Assembly (NCBI GenBank): GCA_902796215.1
Contig: CADBNY010000108.1
Span: forward strand, 1-16,698
Origin: an uncultured Erysipelotrichaceae bacterium
Lineage (GTDB): Bacteria > Bacillota_I > Bacilli_A > RF39 > UBA660
DNA length: 16,698 nucleotides
Reading direction: 5' to 3'
A program made the position numbers and the translations under genes. Positions 7,654 to 14,650 of the stretch are shown here, in pieces. Each line of letters starts with the position of its first letter. Positions within the stretch are counted from its first letter, which is position 1. The notes under the pieces are model-generated. The model searched no databases. It was given only the letters and a program-made list of their open reading frames with translations, and was not told the origin of the DNA.

Positions 7654-8562
7654 TTACTCCCAATTTACAAATTCTTGTTCTACTTTCATATCAATTCCAT
7701 ATTTTTTTAATACTTCATCATGACATAAGTCAATTAAATACTTAATATCTTTACTAGTTGCTTGATTATTATTAACAATAAAATTAGCGTGCTTATCACT
7801 AACCATTGCTCCACCTTCCACTTTTCCTTTCAATCCAGAATCTTCTATCAATTTTCCAGCAAAATTACCTTCAGGATTACGAAAAACACTTCCAGCAGAA
7901 GGATACTCCAAAGGTTGAGTTTCTAGTCTACGCTCCCTTCTTTCCCTAATAACTTCAGCAATAGCATCTTTTTTTCCTTTTTGTAATTTTAAAATTACTT
8001 CTAAACAAACATAATCTGGATGTCTTTGTAAGAAAGAACTTCGATAATGAAAATCCATTTCTTTATTTTCTAAATGAATAATCTTAAATTCAGATGTAAG
8101 TACCTTTACACTTTCTACAATATATCCCATATCAGACTTATAAGCACCAGCATTCATAAAAACAGCCCCGCCGACAGTACCAGGAATACCTGTTGCAAAT
8201 TCAAGCCCAGTATACCCTTTTTTTGCTGCCATAAGACTAACTTTTATTAAAGAAGCCCCTGCACCAACTCGAATCTTACCTCTTCCAAAAAAATGAATAT
8301 AATTAAATTCATCAAGTTTAATAAGAACTCCTTCATAGGTCTTATCACTAAAAAGCAAATTAGACCCTTTTCCTAAAATTTTATGTGGAACATCAGCCTG
8401 CTTTAAATATTTCATTAACTCCACCAATTTTGAAACATTTTTAGGATAAACAATACATCTCGCAATTCCACCAGCTCTATAAGTTGTATACTTTTTTAAA
8501 GAAACATCCTCTTCTACTTTACCTATATCCATATCTCTTATCTGTTGTATTATTTCTTTCAT
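7654..8562 (-). CDS. murB: UDP-N-acetylenolpyruvoylglucosamine reductase MurB
   Basis: MurB is a cytoplasmic FAD enzyme that uses NADPH to reduce UDP-GlcNAc-enolpyruvate to UDP-MurNAc, an early committed step of peptidoglycan synthesis. The 302-residue protein has the FAD-binding segments LGKGSNLLFSD (63-73) and GLEFATGIPGTVGGAVFMN (119-137), and the active-site region HYRSSF with R174. SAGSVFRNPEG contains the proton-donor serine (S225), and a C-terminal Glu (E297 in VEQEFVNW) is a likely third catalytic residue. Length matches the roughly 303-residue B. subtilis enzyme. ATG at 8562 is chosen over a longer frame from 8619: GGGTGAT formed by the murG end is close upstream, and the longer version would overlap murG by 53 bases with non-family sequence. 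Its start lies four bases after the murG stop. Confidence 0.97.
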   Translation of the reverse strand: MKEIIQQIRDMDIGKVEEDVSLKKYTTYRAGGIARCIVYPKNVSKLVELMKYLKQADVPHKILGKGSNLLFSDKTYEGVLIKLDEFNYIHFFGRGKIRVGAGASLIKVSLMAAKKGYTGLEFATGIPGTVGGAVFMNAGAYKSDMGYIVESVKVLTSEFKIIHLENKEMDFHYRSSFLQRHPDYVCLEVILKLQKGKKDAIAEVIRERRERRLETQPLEYPSAGSVFRNPEGNFAGKLIEDSGLKGKVEGGAMVSDKHANFIVNNNQATSKDIKYLIDLCHDEVLKKYGIDMKVEQEFVNWE

Positions 8563-8566
8563 ATTA

Positions 8567-9643
8567 TCACCCAATAATCTTTCTAATCTCATCATATATT
8601 CTTGTTGCTGAATCTGCAACTCCCAAATTCTTACTATTTTGAATCATTTTATCATACTGTTCCTTATGATCAAATAACTTATCAATTTCTCTTATAATTC
8701 GTTCTTTAGAAAAATCTTCTTCCATAACAATAACACAAGCCCCAGCATCTTCTAATTCTTTAGCATTCTTATATTGATGATTATTTGTAACATAAGGAGA
8801 AGGCACTAAAATAGCAGGTAATCCAATTGCTGTAATTTCTGCAATCGTACTAGCTCCAGCTCTAGAAACAATCAAATCACTATCTTTCATTAGCCCTATT
8901 AAATTATCCATAAAAGGAACTATTTTAATATTTGAAGAAACATCTATATCCTTATATTCATCATAATACTTTTTACCAGTAATAATCAATACCTGATAGC
9001 TTTTTTCATGAAATCCAGGAATCAATTCCTTTATTTTTAAAGTCATTGTAGTACTTCCTAAACTACCCATAACAATAATAACTAACTTTTTATTTTCAAC
9101 AAATCCGAGCTTTTTCTTAGAAAGCTTTTCTATTTTAATAATTTCTTCACTTCGAGGATTTCCAGTATAAATTACTTTACTTTTTGGAAATAAATGTAAA
9201 CTATTAGGTAAAGAAACACATATTTTATCAGCAAAATTACCAATAAATTTATTACTAATACCCGGAATTGAATTTTGTTCATGAATAAGAATGGGAATAT
9301 TCTCTTTATGAGCCGCATACAAAACAGGCGCTGTAATATAACCACCAGCACCTATTACAACATCTGGCTTAAATTCTCGAATAATCTCACGTGATTTTTT
9401 AACAGCTACCTTAAATTTCTTTAAAACTGAAAAATTTGAAAAAATATTTTTTCGATTTAAACCAGACATCTCTAACCCAATAAATTCAATACCCATTTGA
9501 GGAATAATATCTTTCTCCATTCGATCACTAGTACCAATATACAAAATTTCACTTTCTGGTTCTTTTTCTCTAATCTTATTAATAATGGCTATTGCTGGAT
9601 AAATATGTCCACCAGTACCTCCAGCTACTACAATAACTTTCAT
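8567..9643 (-). CDS. murG: Lipid II synthase MurG (GlcNAc transferase)
   Basis: MurG transfers GlcNAc from UDP-GlcNAc to lipid I on the inner face of the membrane, giving lipid II. The 358-residue GT-B protein shows the N-terminal GGTGGH (8-13), IGAGGY, and the acceptor-side HEQNSIPG. The UDP-GlcNAc-binding C-terminal region reads SRAGASTIAEITAIGLPAIL, then PSPYVTNNHQYKNA. ATG at 9643 has GGAG seven bases upstream; a TTG codon just before it is not needed. The stop is TGA followed directly by an in-frame TAA. It is the first gene of the leftward cluster, with a divergent promoter region behind it. The mraY, murD and ftsW/spoVE genes that usually precede murG in Bacilli are absent at this spot. 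Confidence 0.97.
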   Translation of the reverse strand: MKVIVVAGGTGGHIYPAIAIINKIREKEPESEILYIGTSDRMEKDIIPQMGIEFIGLEMSGLNRKNIFSNFSVLKKFKVAVKKSREIIREFKPDVVIGAGGYITAPVLYAAHKENIPILIHEQNSIPGISNKFIGNFADKICVSLPNSLHLFPKSKVIYTGNPRSEEIIKIEKLSKKKLGFVENKKLVIIVMGSLGSTTMTLKIKELIPGFHEKSYQVLIITGKKYYDEYKDIDVSSNIKIVPFMDNLIGLMKDSDLIVSRAGASTIAEITAIGLPAILVPSPYVTNNHQYKNAKELEDAGACVIVMEEDFSKERIIREIDKLFDHKEQYDKMIQNSKNLGVADSATRIYDEIRKIIG

Positions 9644-9664
9644 CAAACCACTCCATCTAATAAA

Positions 9665-9673
9665 ATTATATCA
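9665..9673 (-). promoter_or_regulatory. Extended -10 promoter for murG operon
   Basis: On the minus strand TGATATAAT is TG-A-TATAAT, an exact consensus -10 with the TGN extension. The -35 position at 17 bases holds only AT-rich sequence with a weak match, which the extended -10 may compensate for. Transcription would start near 9658, leaving about 15 bases before the murG ATG, including its GGAG site. It lies back to back with the tmcAL promoter inside a 167-base divergent gap. Confidence 0.6.
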
Positions 9674-9758
9674 TATATTCAATCAAATATAAAAAATTAT
9701 AGAAAAATAAAACACACTTTACATTACATATTATTCAAAATAGATTATATTAGAACAA

Positions 9759-9787
9759 TTGTAAAATAAACCTATTTATGATAAAAT
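9759..9787 (+). promoter_or_regulatory. SigA-type promoter for tmcAL-gmk
   Basis: TTGTAA (9759-9764) is followed after 17 bases by TAAAAT (9782-9787), preceded by TGA to form an extended -10. Transcription would begin near 9794 and give a leader of about 17 bases containing the GAGGG ribosome binding site (9801-9805) of tmcAL. Confidence 0.65.
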
Positions 9788-9810
9788 ACAAAAAAGAAAA
9801 GAGGGATACT

Positions 9811-10953
9811 ATGAAAGCCATTGGAATTATAGCAGAATATAACCCATTTCATAATGGTCATCTCTATCAAATACAAAAAATAAAAGAAATGTACCCAAAT
9901 TATACAATTGTTGTAGTAATGACGGGAAATTTCACTGAACGTGGAAATGTTGCAATAATAGATAAATTTAAAAGAACTGAAATAGCTTTAAATAATAATG
10001 TTGATTTAGTAATTGAACTACCGTATCCCTTTGCAACTCAAAGTGCCGATACCTTTGCTTATGGAGCTATTACAATATTAGAAAAATTACAAGTAGAAAA
10101 AGTAATATTTGGATCAGAATCAGACAATATAGAAGATTTAAAAACAATAGCTAAAGTACAAATAGATAATAAAGATTTTGAAAAACTAGTAAAAATATAT
10201 TCTAAACTCGGAAACAATTACCCTACTTCTATAGCAAGTGCAGTATATGATTTGACAAATAAAAAAATAAATACCCCAAATGATCTACTAGGAGTAAGTT
10301 ATATAAAAACAATACTAGAAAATAATTACAAAATAGAACCAATTACAATAAAAAGAATAAATAATTATCATGATAAAAAACTAAGTAATATATCAAGTGC
10401 TACATCAATTAGAGAAGCATTAAAGAAAAATGAATCAGTAAAAGACCACATCCCAAAAGATTCTTATAAATATTTTGATAAATTACATTTCATAGAAGAC
10501 TATTTTGACATCATCAAATATAAAATATTAACAGACAATGATTTATCAAAATATTGTACAGTAGATGAAGGCATAGATTTATTATTAAAAAAACAAATAT
10601 TAAAATCATATTCTTATGAGGAATTAATTAAAAATATAAAATCAAAAAGATATACTTATAATAAAATAACAAGAATGATTTTACATATTCTATGTAACTT
10701 TACAAAAGATAAAAAAGAACTTTTCAAAGATATAAGTTATATTAGAATATTAGGCTTTAATGATTATGGTAAGTCTTATCTAAATAAAATAAAAAAAGAA
10801 ATTGATATACCAATAATCAGTAAAATTACAAGAAACAAAGATCCAATGTTGGAATTTGAATTAAGTACAACAAATATATATAATTTAAAGGGAAATATAT
10901 GTAAAGAAGAAAATAAAATAATATATAAAGGAGATAACAATGATAAAAAATAA
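9811..10953 (+). CDS. tmcAL: tRNA(Met) cytidine acetate ligase TmcAL
   Basis: TmcAL (formerly YlbM) activates acetate with ATP and acetylates the wobble cytidine (ac4C34) of elongator tRNA-Met, which keeps AUG decoding accurate. The 380-residue protein opens with the nucleotidyltransferase motif EYNPFHNGH (9-17, HxGH at 14-17). It continues with MTGNFTERGN, FGSESD, PNDLLGVSYIK and ISSATSIR, all hallmarks of this family in order. ATG at 9811 is chosen because GAGGG sits five bases upstream and the family motif begins right after MKAIG; an in-frame ATG at 9778 would place the promoter's -10 inside the gene. Somewhat shorter than B. subtilis YlbM. It overlaps gmk by 14 bases and is transcribed divergently from murG. 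Confidence 0.93.
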   Translation: MKAIGIIAEYNPFHNGHLYQIQKIKEMYPNYTIVVVMTGNFTERGNVAIIDKFKRTEIALNNNVDLVIELPYPFATQSADTFAYGAITILEKLQVEKVIFGSESDNIEDLKTIAKVQIDNKDFEKLVKIYSKLGNNYPTSIASAVYDLTNKKINTPNDLLGVSYIKTILENNYKIEPITIKRINNYHDKKLSNISSATSIREALKKNESVKDHIPKDSYKYFDKLHFIEDYFDIIKYKILTDNDLSKYCTVDEGIDLLLKKQILKSYSYEELIKNIKSKRYTYNKITRMILHILCNFTKDKKELFKDISYIRILGFNDYGKSYLNKIKKEIDIPIISKITRNKDPMLEFELSTTNIYNLKGNICKEENKIIYKGDNNDKK

Positions 10954-11623
10954 ATTAACTGGTCAATTAATAGTAATTAGTGGCCCAAGTGGTGCTGGCA
11001 AAGGTACAATAATTAATAAATTATTAGAAAAAGATAATAAAACAAGATGGCTATCTATATCTGCTACATCTAGAGAACCACGTCCTGGAGAAAAAGAAGG
11101 AATTACATATTATTATTTAAAAAAAGAAGATTTTGAAGAAAAAATAGACAAAGGCTATTTTCTAGAATATACAAATTATGCAGGCAACTATTATGGTACT
11201 CCTAAAGAACATATTAAAGAAAAAATAAATAAAGGTATTGATGTAATACTAGAAATTGAAATTGAAGGAGCAGCTAATATTAAAAAGTTAATACCTGAAG
11301 CAATATTTATATTTATAATGCCACCTTCATTAAAAGAATTAGTAAAAAGACTAAAAAATAGAGGTACAGAAAATAATGATAAAATACTAAAAAGATTTAA
11401 TACTGCTTATAAAGAAGTAAATGAAGTAACAAAATATAACTACGTAGTAATAAATGATAAATTAGATGAAGCAATAGAAAAAGTAGAATCTATTTTAAAA
11501 GCAGAAAAATGTAGAGTAGACCGTATCGAAGAAGTATTTCTAGATACAAAAGAAGAAGAAATCCACGAATTATTAATGGATAATAACTTTGATAATTCTA
11601 GAATTAGTGAAAAAATACAATAA
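10940..11623 (+). CDS. gmk: Guanylate kinase
   Basis: Gmk phosphorylates GMP to GDP with ATP and feeds GTP and dGTP pools. The 227-residue protein has the P-loop GPSGAGKGT (15-23), the GMP-binding segment SATSREPRPGE with the following YYY and F/Y residues, EYTNYAGNYYGTP, and the catalytic-region DVILEIEIEGA. The core ends near residue 195 (AEKCRVDR). The acidic tail of about 30 residues beyond it makes the protein longer than the roughly 205-residue B. subtilis enzyme. The start has AAAGGAG seven bases upstream, inside the end of tmcAL, so the two are probably co-translated. In many Bacillota gmk is followed by rpoZ; here it is followed by a terminator and a convergent gene. Confidence 0.97.
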   Translation: MIKNKLTGQLIVISGPSGAGKGTIINKLLEKDNKTRWLSISATSREPRPGEKEGITYYYLKKEDFEEKIDKGYFLEYTNYAGNYYGTPKEHIKEKINKGIDVILEIEIEGAANIKKLIPEAIFIFIMPPSLKELVKRLKNRGTENNDKILKRFNTAYKEVNEVTKYNYVVINDKLDEAIEKVESILKAEKCRVDRIEEVFLDTKEEEIHELLMDNNFDNSRISEKIQ

Positions 11624-11652
11624 AAAAAAATTACTAGTTTTAGTAATTTTTT
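11622..11652. terminator. Bidirectional Rho-independent terminator between gmk and pyk
   Basis: A perfect 12-bp inverted repeat, AAAAAATTACTA (11625-11636) with TAGTAATTTTTT (11641-11652), has the 4-base loop GTTT. In the plus direction the TTACTA stem is followed by six Ts; in the minus direction by nine Ts. It touches the gmk stop codon on one side and the pyk stop codon on the other, so it serves both convergent transcripts. Confidence 0.8.
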
Positions 11653-13054
11653 ATATTTCAACAATTCTTATTAAATTTGTAGTTCGAGTTTGTCCAAGTG
11701 GAAATCCACCAGTAACAACAATTAAATCTCCTGTTTTTAAATGAAACTCCTCTTGAGCCCTTTTCTTTACTTCATGAATAATTTCATCCGTAGATTCATA
11801 TATATCTATAACAACTGGTTTGACCCCAAAATTTAAAGCTACTTTTTCAGCTATATGGTTTGTTGGACAACAAGCAAGTATTGTACAATTAGGTCTTAAA
11901 TTACTAATTTTTCTAGCTGTATATCCAGTCATTGTAGGCGTAACAATTAATTTTATATTATCATACTCTACAGCATCAACTGCAAGTTTTGCAATTGTAT
12001 CACTAATACTAATTTGTCTCTTATAAGTCGTATGCTTTGTATAATCTATGGTAGATTCCACATATTCACAAATTTGTGCCATATATGAAACAGCATCTAT
12101 TGGATATTTTCCAACTGTTGTTTCACCAGATAACATAACACAATCTGTCCCATCTAATACAGCATTAGCTATATCAGATACTTCTGCACGAGTTGGTCTA
12201 GGATTTTTATACATAGAAGCCAACATTTCAGTCGCTACAATTGCAAACTTACCATATTCACGACATCTAGTAATAATATTCTTTTGTACTATCGGTAATT
12301 TTTCCATAGGAATCTCCACACCAAGATCTCCTCTAGCAATCATAATACCATCACTAACTTCAATAATAGATTGTAAATTATCAAGTCCAGTTTGACTTTC
12401 AATCTTAGAAATAATCCTAGCATCTCCACCAGCTTCTTCAATAATCTTACGAGCTTCTTCCACATCTTCTTTACAATTAACAAAAGATAAAGCCAAATAA
12501 TCACAAGAATGTTGTGCAGCATAACGAATATCTTTATAATCTTGTTCACTAATAAATGGCAAACGCAAATCAACGCCAGGTACATTAATTGTTTTATGAT
12601 TTCTAATTTCTCCATCATTTAACGCTTTTAATAATACATAATCTCTACCTTTTTCAATAACTTCTAAATCAAGTAAAGCATTATCAACAAGTACATGATT
12701 ATGAACTTCTATTTTATCAATCGCCTCAGGATGATTAACACTAAATCTCTCTTTATTACCTAAAACGTCCTCTTTTACCATTTTTATAACTTCACCAGTA
12801 TTAATTTTAATACCCTCATCTTCAAATTTTGTTGTTCTAAACTCAGGACCTTTCGTATCATACATAATCGCAACAGGCATCCCAGTTTTCTTCCGAACTT
12901 CACGAACAATATCTATAACTTTTAATATCTCTTCTTCATTTGAGTGAGACATATTAATTCTAGCACAATTCATTCCATTTAAAACCAATTGTTCCATAAC
13001 TTCCACATTATTACTAGCTGGACCTATACTACATATAATCTTTGTTTTTTTCAT
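11651..13054 (-). CDS. pyk: Pyruvate kinase
   Basis: Pyk converts phosphoenolpyruvate and ADP to pyruvate and ATP, the last step of glycolysis. The 467-residue protein shows TKIICSIGPAS (4-14), R32-x-N-x-S-H (32-37, active-site Arg and monovalent-cation ligands) and DTKGPEFR (66-73). It also has the signature around the catalytic Lys (ISKIESQTG, near 220), IARGDLGVE and PTRAEVSDIANAVLDGTD, with the LSGET effector/domain motif. It ends after the C domain, without the extra PEP-utilising domain of the B. subtilis enzyme. The B-domain segment usually reading VDDG is VDNA here (123-126). ATG at 13054 has AGGAGGT five bases upstream. The gene appears to be transcribed alone, between a promoter in its 110-base upstream gap and the shared terminator. 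Confidence 0.97.
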   Translation of the reverse strand: MKKTKIICSIGPASNNVEVMEQLVLNGMNCARINMSHSNEEEILKVIDIVREVRKKTGMPVAIMYDTKGPEFRTTKFEDEGIKINTGEVIKMVKEDVLGNKERFSVNHPEAIDKIEVHNHVLVDNALLDLEVIEKGRDYVLLKALNDGEIRNHKTINVPGVDLRLPFISEQDYKDIRYAAQHSCDYLALSFVNCKEDVEEARKIIEEAGGDARIISKIESQTGLDNLQSIIEVSDGIMIARGDLGVEIPMEKLPIVQKNIITRCREYGKFAIVATEMLASMYKNPRPTRAEVSDIANAVLDGTDCVMLSGETTVGKYPIDAVSYMAQICEYVESTIDYTKHTTYKRQISISDTIAKLAVDAVEYDNIKLIVTPTMTGYTARKISNLRPNCTILACCPTNHIAEKVALNFGVKPVVIDIYESTDEIIHEVKKRAQEEFHLKTGDLIVVTGGFPLGQTRTTNLIRIVEI

Positions 13055-13089
13055 AACTACCTCCTAAAGCAAATATTTAATCCAATATA

Positions 13090-13095
13090 ATTATA
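13090..13095 (-). promoter_or_regulatory. Candidate -10 element for pyk
   Basis: A consensus TATAAT on the minus strand lies about 35 bases before the pyk start codon, immediately after the T-run of the upstream terminator. The -35 position falls in the terminator's ATTCTTTT region and matches poorly. The placement fits a single-gene pyk transcript, but in such AT-rich sequence chance matches are common. Confidence 0.4.
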
Positions 13096-13105
13096 TAACA
13101 TAAGC

Positions 13106-13138
13106 AAAAAAAAAGAATACAAATTTATTCATTCTTTT
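13106..13138 (-). terminator. Probable terminator after the small membrane-anchored protein gene
   Basis: In the minus-strand transcript AAAAGAAT (plus 13131-13138) pairs with ATTCTTTT (plus 13111-13118), and the U-run continues to nine residues. A smaller nested alternative, GAATA-AATTTG-TATTC, is also possible. The stem is AT-rich, but its position 26 bases beyond the upstream stop codon and just ahead of a pyk -10 fits a terminator. Confidence 0.5.
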
Positions 13139-13164
13139 CTTCTCTACCAATTTTACAAAAAAAT

Positions 13165-13701
13165 CTATTTTTTTTGCAAATGTAATGTAAGAACAAGTAA
13201 ATCCTTACTATTAGATAATCTATTAGTCCAACTCATTTCACAAATTACATTATCTCTTTTGTCTTTATCAAGTTTAAAAACATCAGTCTGTGGCATTCCC
13301 TTTACATCAGCCTCAAACACTACTTCATCTGAACTAGAAGAATTTAAAACACTTGATTTCACATTTCTTAAATCAAAATCATAATAATTTAAATTTTTAC
13401 CATCATTAGAAACCCTAAAATAGTATTTTCCCTTACCAGTAAATTTTCCTAAATTCGCCTCGTAAATCAAATTTTTATTCAATTCAATTTTTACTGTAAG
13501 AATATAATTAGCTTCTAAATCATATTGATAAGCAACTGTATAAGACGGAACTTTTGGATCATGCAAAGCAAATTTCACATCATCTTCCAAAACAACACTA
13601 TCAAACTTTTCTTTTTTTGTCTTAAAAAAATAGCTATTACTAATACAAAAAACTAAAATAATAAGTAACAAAATGCCAACCACAACACTTTTCTTTCTCA
13701 T
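13165..13701 (-). CDS. Small membrane-anchored protein of unknown function
   Basis: I do not recognise this 178-residue protein. It begins with a basic pair (RKK), then a strongly hydrophobic stretch (about residues 5-25, VVVGILLLIILVFCISN), which looks like an uncleaved signal anchor. Cys19 lacks the small residue before it that a lipobox needs, so a lipoprotein is unlikely. The rest is polar, with alternating strand-like segments (YQYDLEANYILTVKIELN, KYYFRVSNDG, EVVFEADVKG, LLVLTLHLQKK), suggesting a beta-rich domain outside the cell. ATG at 13701 is used because GAGAGGTGAT lies upstream; longer frames start at GTG 13740 or GTG 13713 without a better site. A perfect inverted repeat (13700-13734) spans the start region, so expression is probably regulated. 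It lies between mutM and pyk with its own promoter and terminator and no informative partner. Confidence 0.7.
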   Translation of the reverse strand: MRKKSVVVGILLLIILVFCISNSYFFKTKKEKFDSVVLEDDVKFALHDPKVPSYTVAYQYDLEANYILTVKIELNKNLIYEANLGKFTGKGKYYFRVSNDGKNLNYYDFDLRNVKSSVLNSSSSDEVVFEADVKGMPQTDVFKLDKDKRDNVICEMSWTNRLSNSKDLLVLTLHLQKK

Positions 13702-13734
13702 TACAATAATCACCTCTCTCGTAATTATTGTAAT
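13700..13734. repeat. Perfect 11-bp inverted repeat over promoter and start codon (candidate operator)
   Basis: ATTACAATAAT (13700-13710) and ATTATTGTAAT (13724-13734) are exact reverse complements separated by 13 bases, with centres 24 bases apart. One arm covers the -10 hexamer of a candidate promoter. The other reaches the first two bases of the ATG at 13701, and the ribosome binding site GAGAGGTG falls in the spacer. It could be a repressor operator with two half-sites or an RNA hairpin that presents the ribosome binding site in its loop. Confidence 0.6.
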
Positions 13735-13755
13735 ACACACGACTAATCATTTCCA
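13727..13755 (-). promoter_or_regulatory. Candidate promoter for the small membrane-anchored protein
   Basis: On the minus strand TGGAAA (13750-13755, four of six -35 matches) and TACAAT (13727-13732, five of six -10 matches) are 17 bases apart. The -10 lies inside the outer arm of the inverted repeat, so a protein bound to the repeat would block RNA polymerase. An alternative -10, TATACT (13755-13760), would put the whole repeat in the transcript instead. Confidence 0.4.
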
Positions 13756-13820
13756 GTATATTTTCATAAATAATACATATTTTATATTTAAAATCCCTTT
13801 ATCCTAAAAAAAGAAAATAA

Positions 13821-14642
13821 CTATTTTTGACAATTTTTACAATAATATGTTCCCCTTCCACCTATTTTAGTTTTTAAAATAACATTTCCACATTTAGGGC
13901 AAGAACTTCCTTCTTTACCATGAACCAACAATTCATTTTGAAACAATCCATGTACACCCTCTTCAGAAGTAAAAGATTTAATTGTAGTTCCTCCTAAAGA
14001 AATAGCTTTTTCCATCACTATCTTAAAATTATCAACTATTTTTTGACACTCTTTCAGAGAAACATCACACGCTTTTCGAAATGGAGAAACACCACTCATA
14101 AACAATATTTCATCATCATAAATATTACCAATTCCTGTAAGAATAGATTGATCCAATAATACTGTTTTAATTGATATTTTTTTATTACAAATCTTATCAT
14201 ATAAATAATTAGAAGTAAGAGAAGAATCATAATATTCAATACCTAAATCGGAAAGAGGCTTAACATTATAAGTATCTTCAATAGGAATTAAATACATCTT
14301 CCCAAATTTACGTACATCATGAAATCTAAAACTAATATTAGAATCAAGTAATAATTCCACATGCTCATGTTTTCCTATTTCTTCACCTATTGAACGAAAC
14401 ATAAATTTACCTTCCATTCGAAGATGAATAAGTAATGAATAATCATCTAAAGATAAAACAATAAATTTACCTCGTGTATGGATATCATTAATTCTCTGAT
14501 TAGCTATTTCCTTTTTAAATTGATTAATAAGCGGAAAGGCAATAATATTATTCCAATAAATATTACACCCAATTATTCTTTTACCTAACAACTTCTTTTT
14601 CAATGAATTAGCAACTGTAATTACCTCTGGTTTTTCAGGCAT
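13821..14642 (-). CDS. mutM: Formamidopyrimidine-DNA glycosylase MutM (Fpg)
   Basis: MutM removes 8-oxoguanine and ring-opened purines opposite C and cuts the strand by beta,delta-elimination. The 273-residue protein keeps the N-terminal catalytic P2 and E3 (MPEKPEV; the fourth residue is Lys where Leu is usual) and the essential Lys in the beta hairpin (HTRGKF, K59). It also has HDVRKFG near residue 104, the helix-two-turn-helix LTGIGNIYDDEIL, and a C-terminal zinc finger with C248, C251, C268 and C271 (CxxC-16-CxxC) including GRGTYYC. The GIGNIY motif and intact zinc finger favour MutM over Nei. ATG at 14642 has AGGTGAT just upstream, overlapping the polA stop; the genes are eight bases apart, the polA-mutM order known from Bacilli. 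In B. subtilis coaE lies further downstream; it is not seen here. Confidence 0.96.
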   Translation of the reverse strand: MPEKPEVITVANSLKKKLLGKRIIGCNIYWNNIIAFPLINQFKKEIANQRINDIHTRGKFIVLSLDDYSLLIHLRMEGKFMFRSIGEEIGKHEHVELLLDSNISFRFHDVRKFGKMYLIPIEDTYNVKPLSDLGIEYYDSSLTSNYLYDKICNKKISIKTVLLDQSILTGIGNIYDDEILFMSGVSPFRKACDVSLKECQKIVDNFKIVMEKAISLGGTTIKSFTSEEGVHGLFQNELLVHGKEGSSCPKCGNVILKTKIGGRGTYYCKNCQK

Positions 14643-14650
14643 AACATCAC

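Noticed and set aside
7652..7663. TTG start for divIB at 7663 and similar upstream starts for murB (8619), protein B (GTG 6937) and murG (TTG 9646)
   Set aside because: Each extends into the upstream gene or over the ribosome binding site, while an ATG with a properly spaced site lies downstream.
8567..8569. Alternative genetic code (UGA as Trp), suggested by AT-richness and because the only TGA stop (murG) is followed at once by in-frame TAA
   Set aside because: Every gene reads full length with UGA treated as stop and the tryptophans checked are TGG, so UGA is not used as a sense codon here.
9497..9769. Plus-strand open frame across the murG start and divergent promoter region
   Set aside because: Most of it is antisense to murG and the rest covers the promoters; no ribosome binding site and low-complexity composition.
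12048..12395. Plus-strand open frame of 115 codons inside pyk, with shorter ones at 11820 and minus-strand 12340
   Set aside because: All overlap the highly conserved catalytic core of pyruvate kinase; no ribosome binding site or family match.
13806..13828. AAAAT/ATTTT hairpin with a T-run at the mutM stop as a terminator
   Set aside because: Only about five A-T pairs and an interrupting C before the T-run; too weak to call in such AT-rich sequence.
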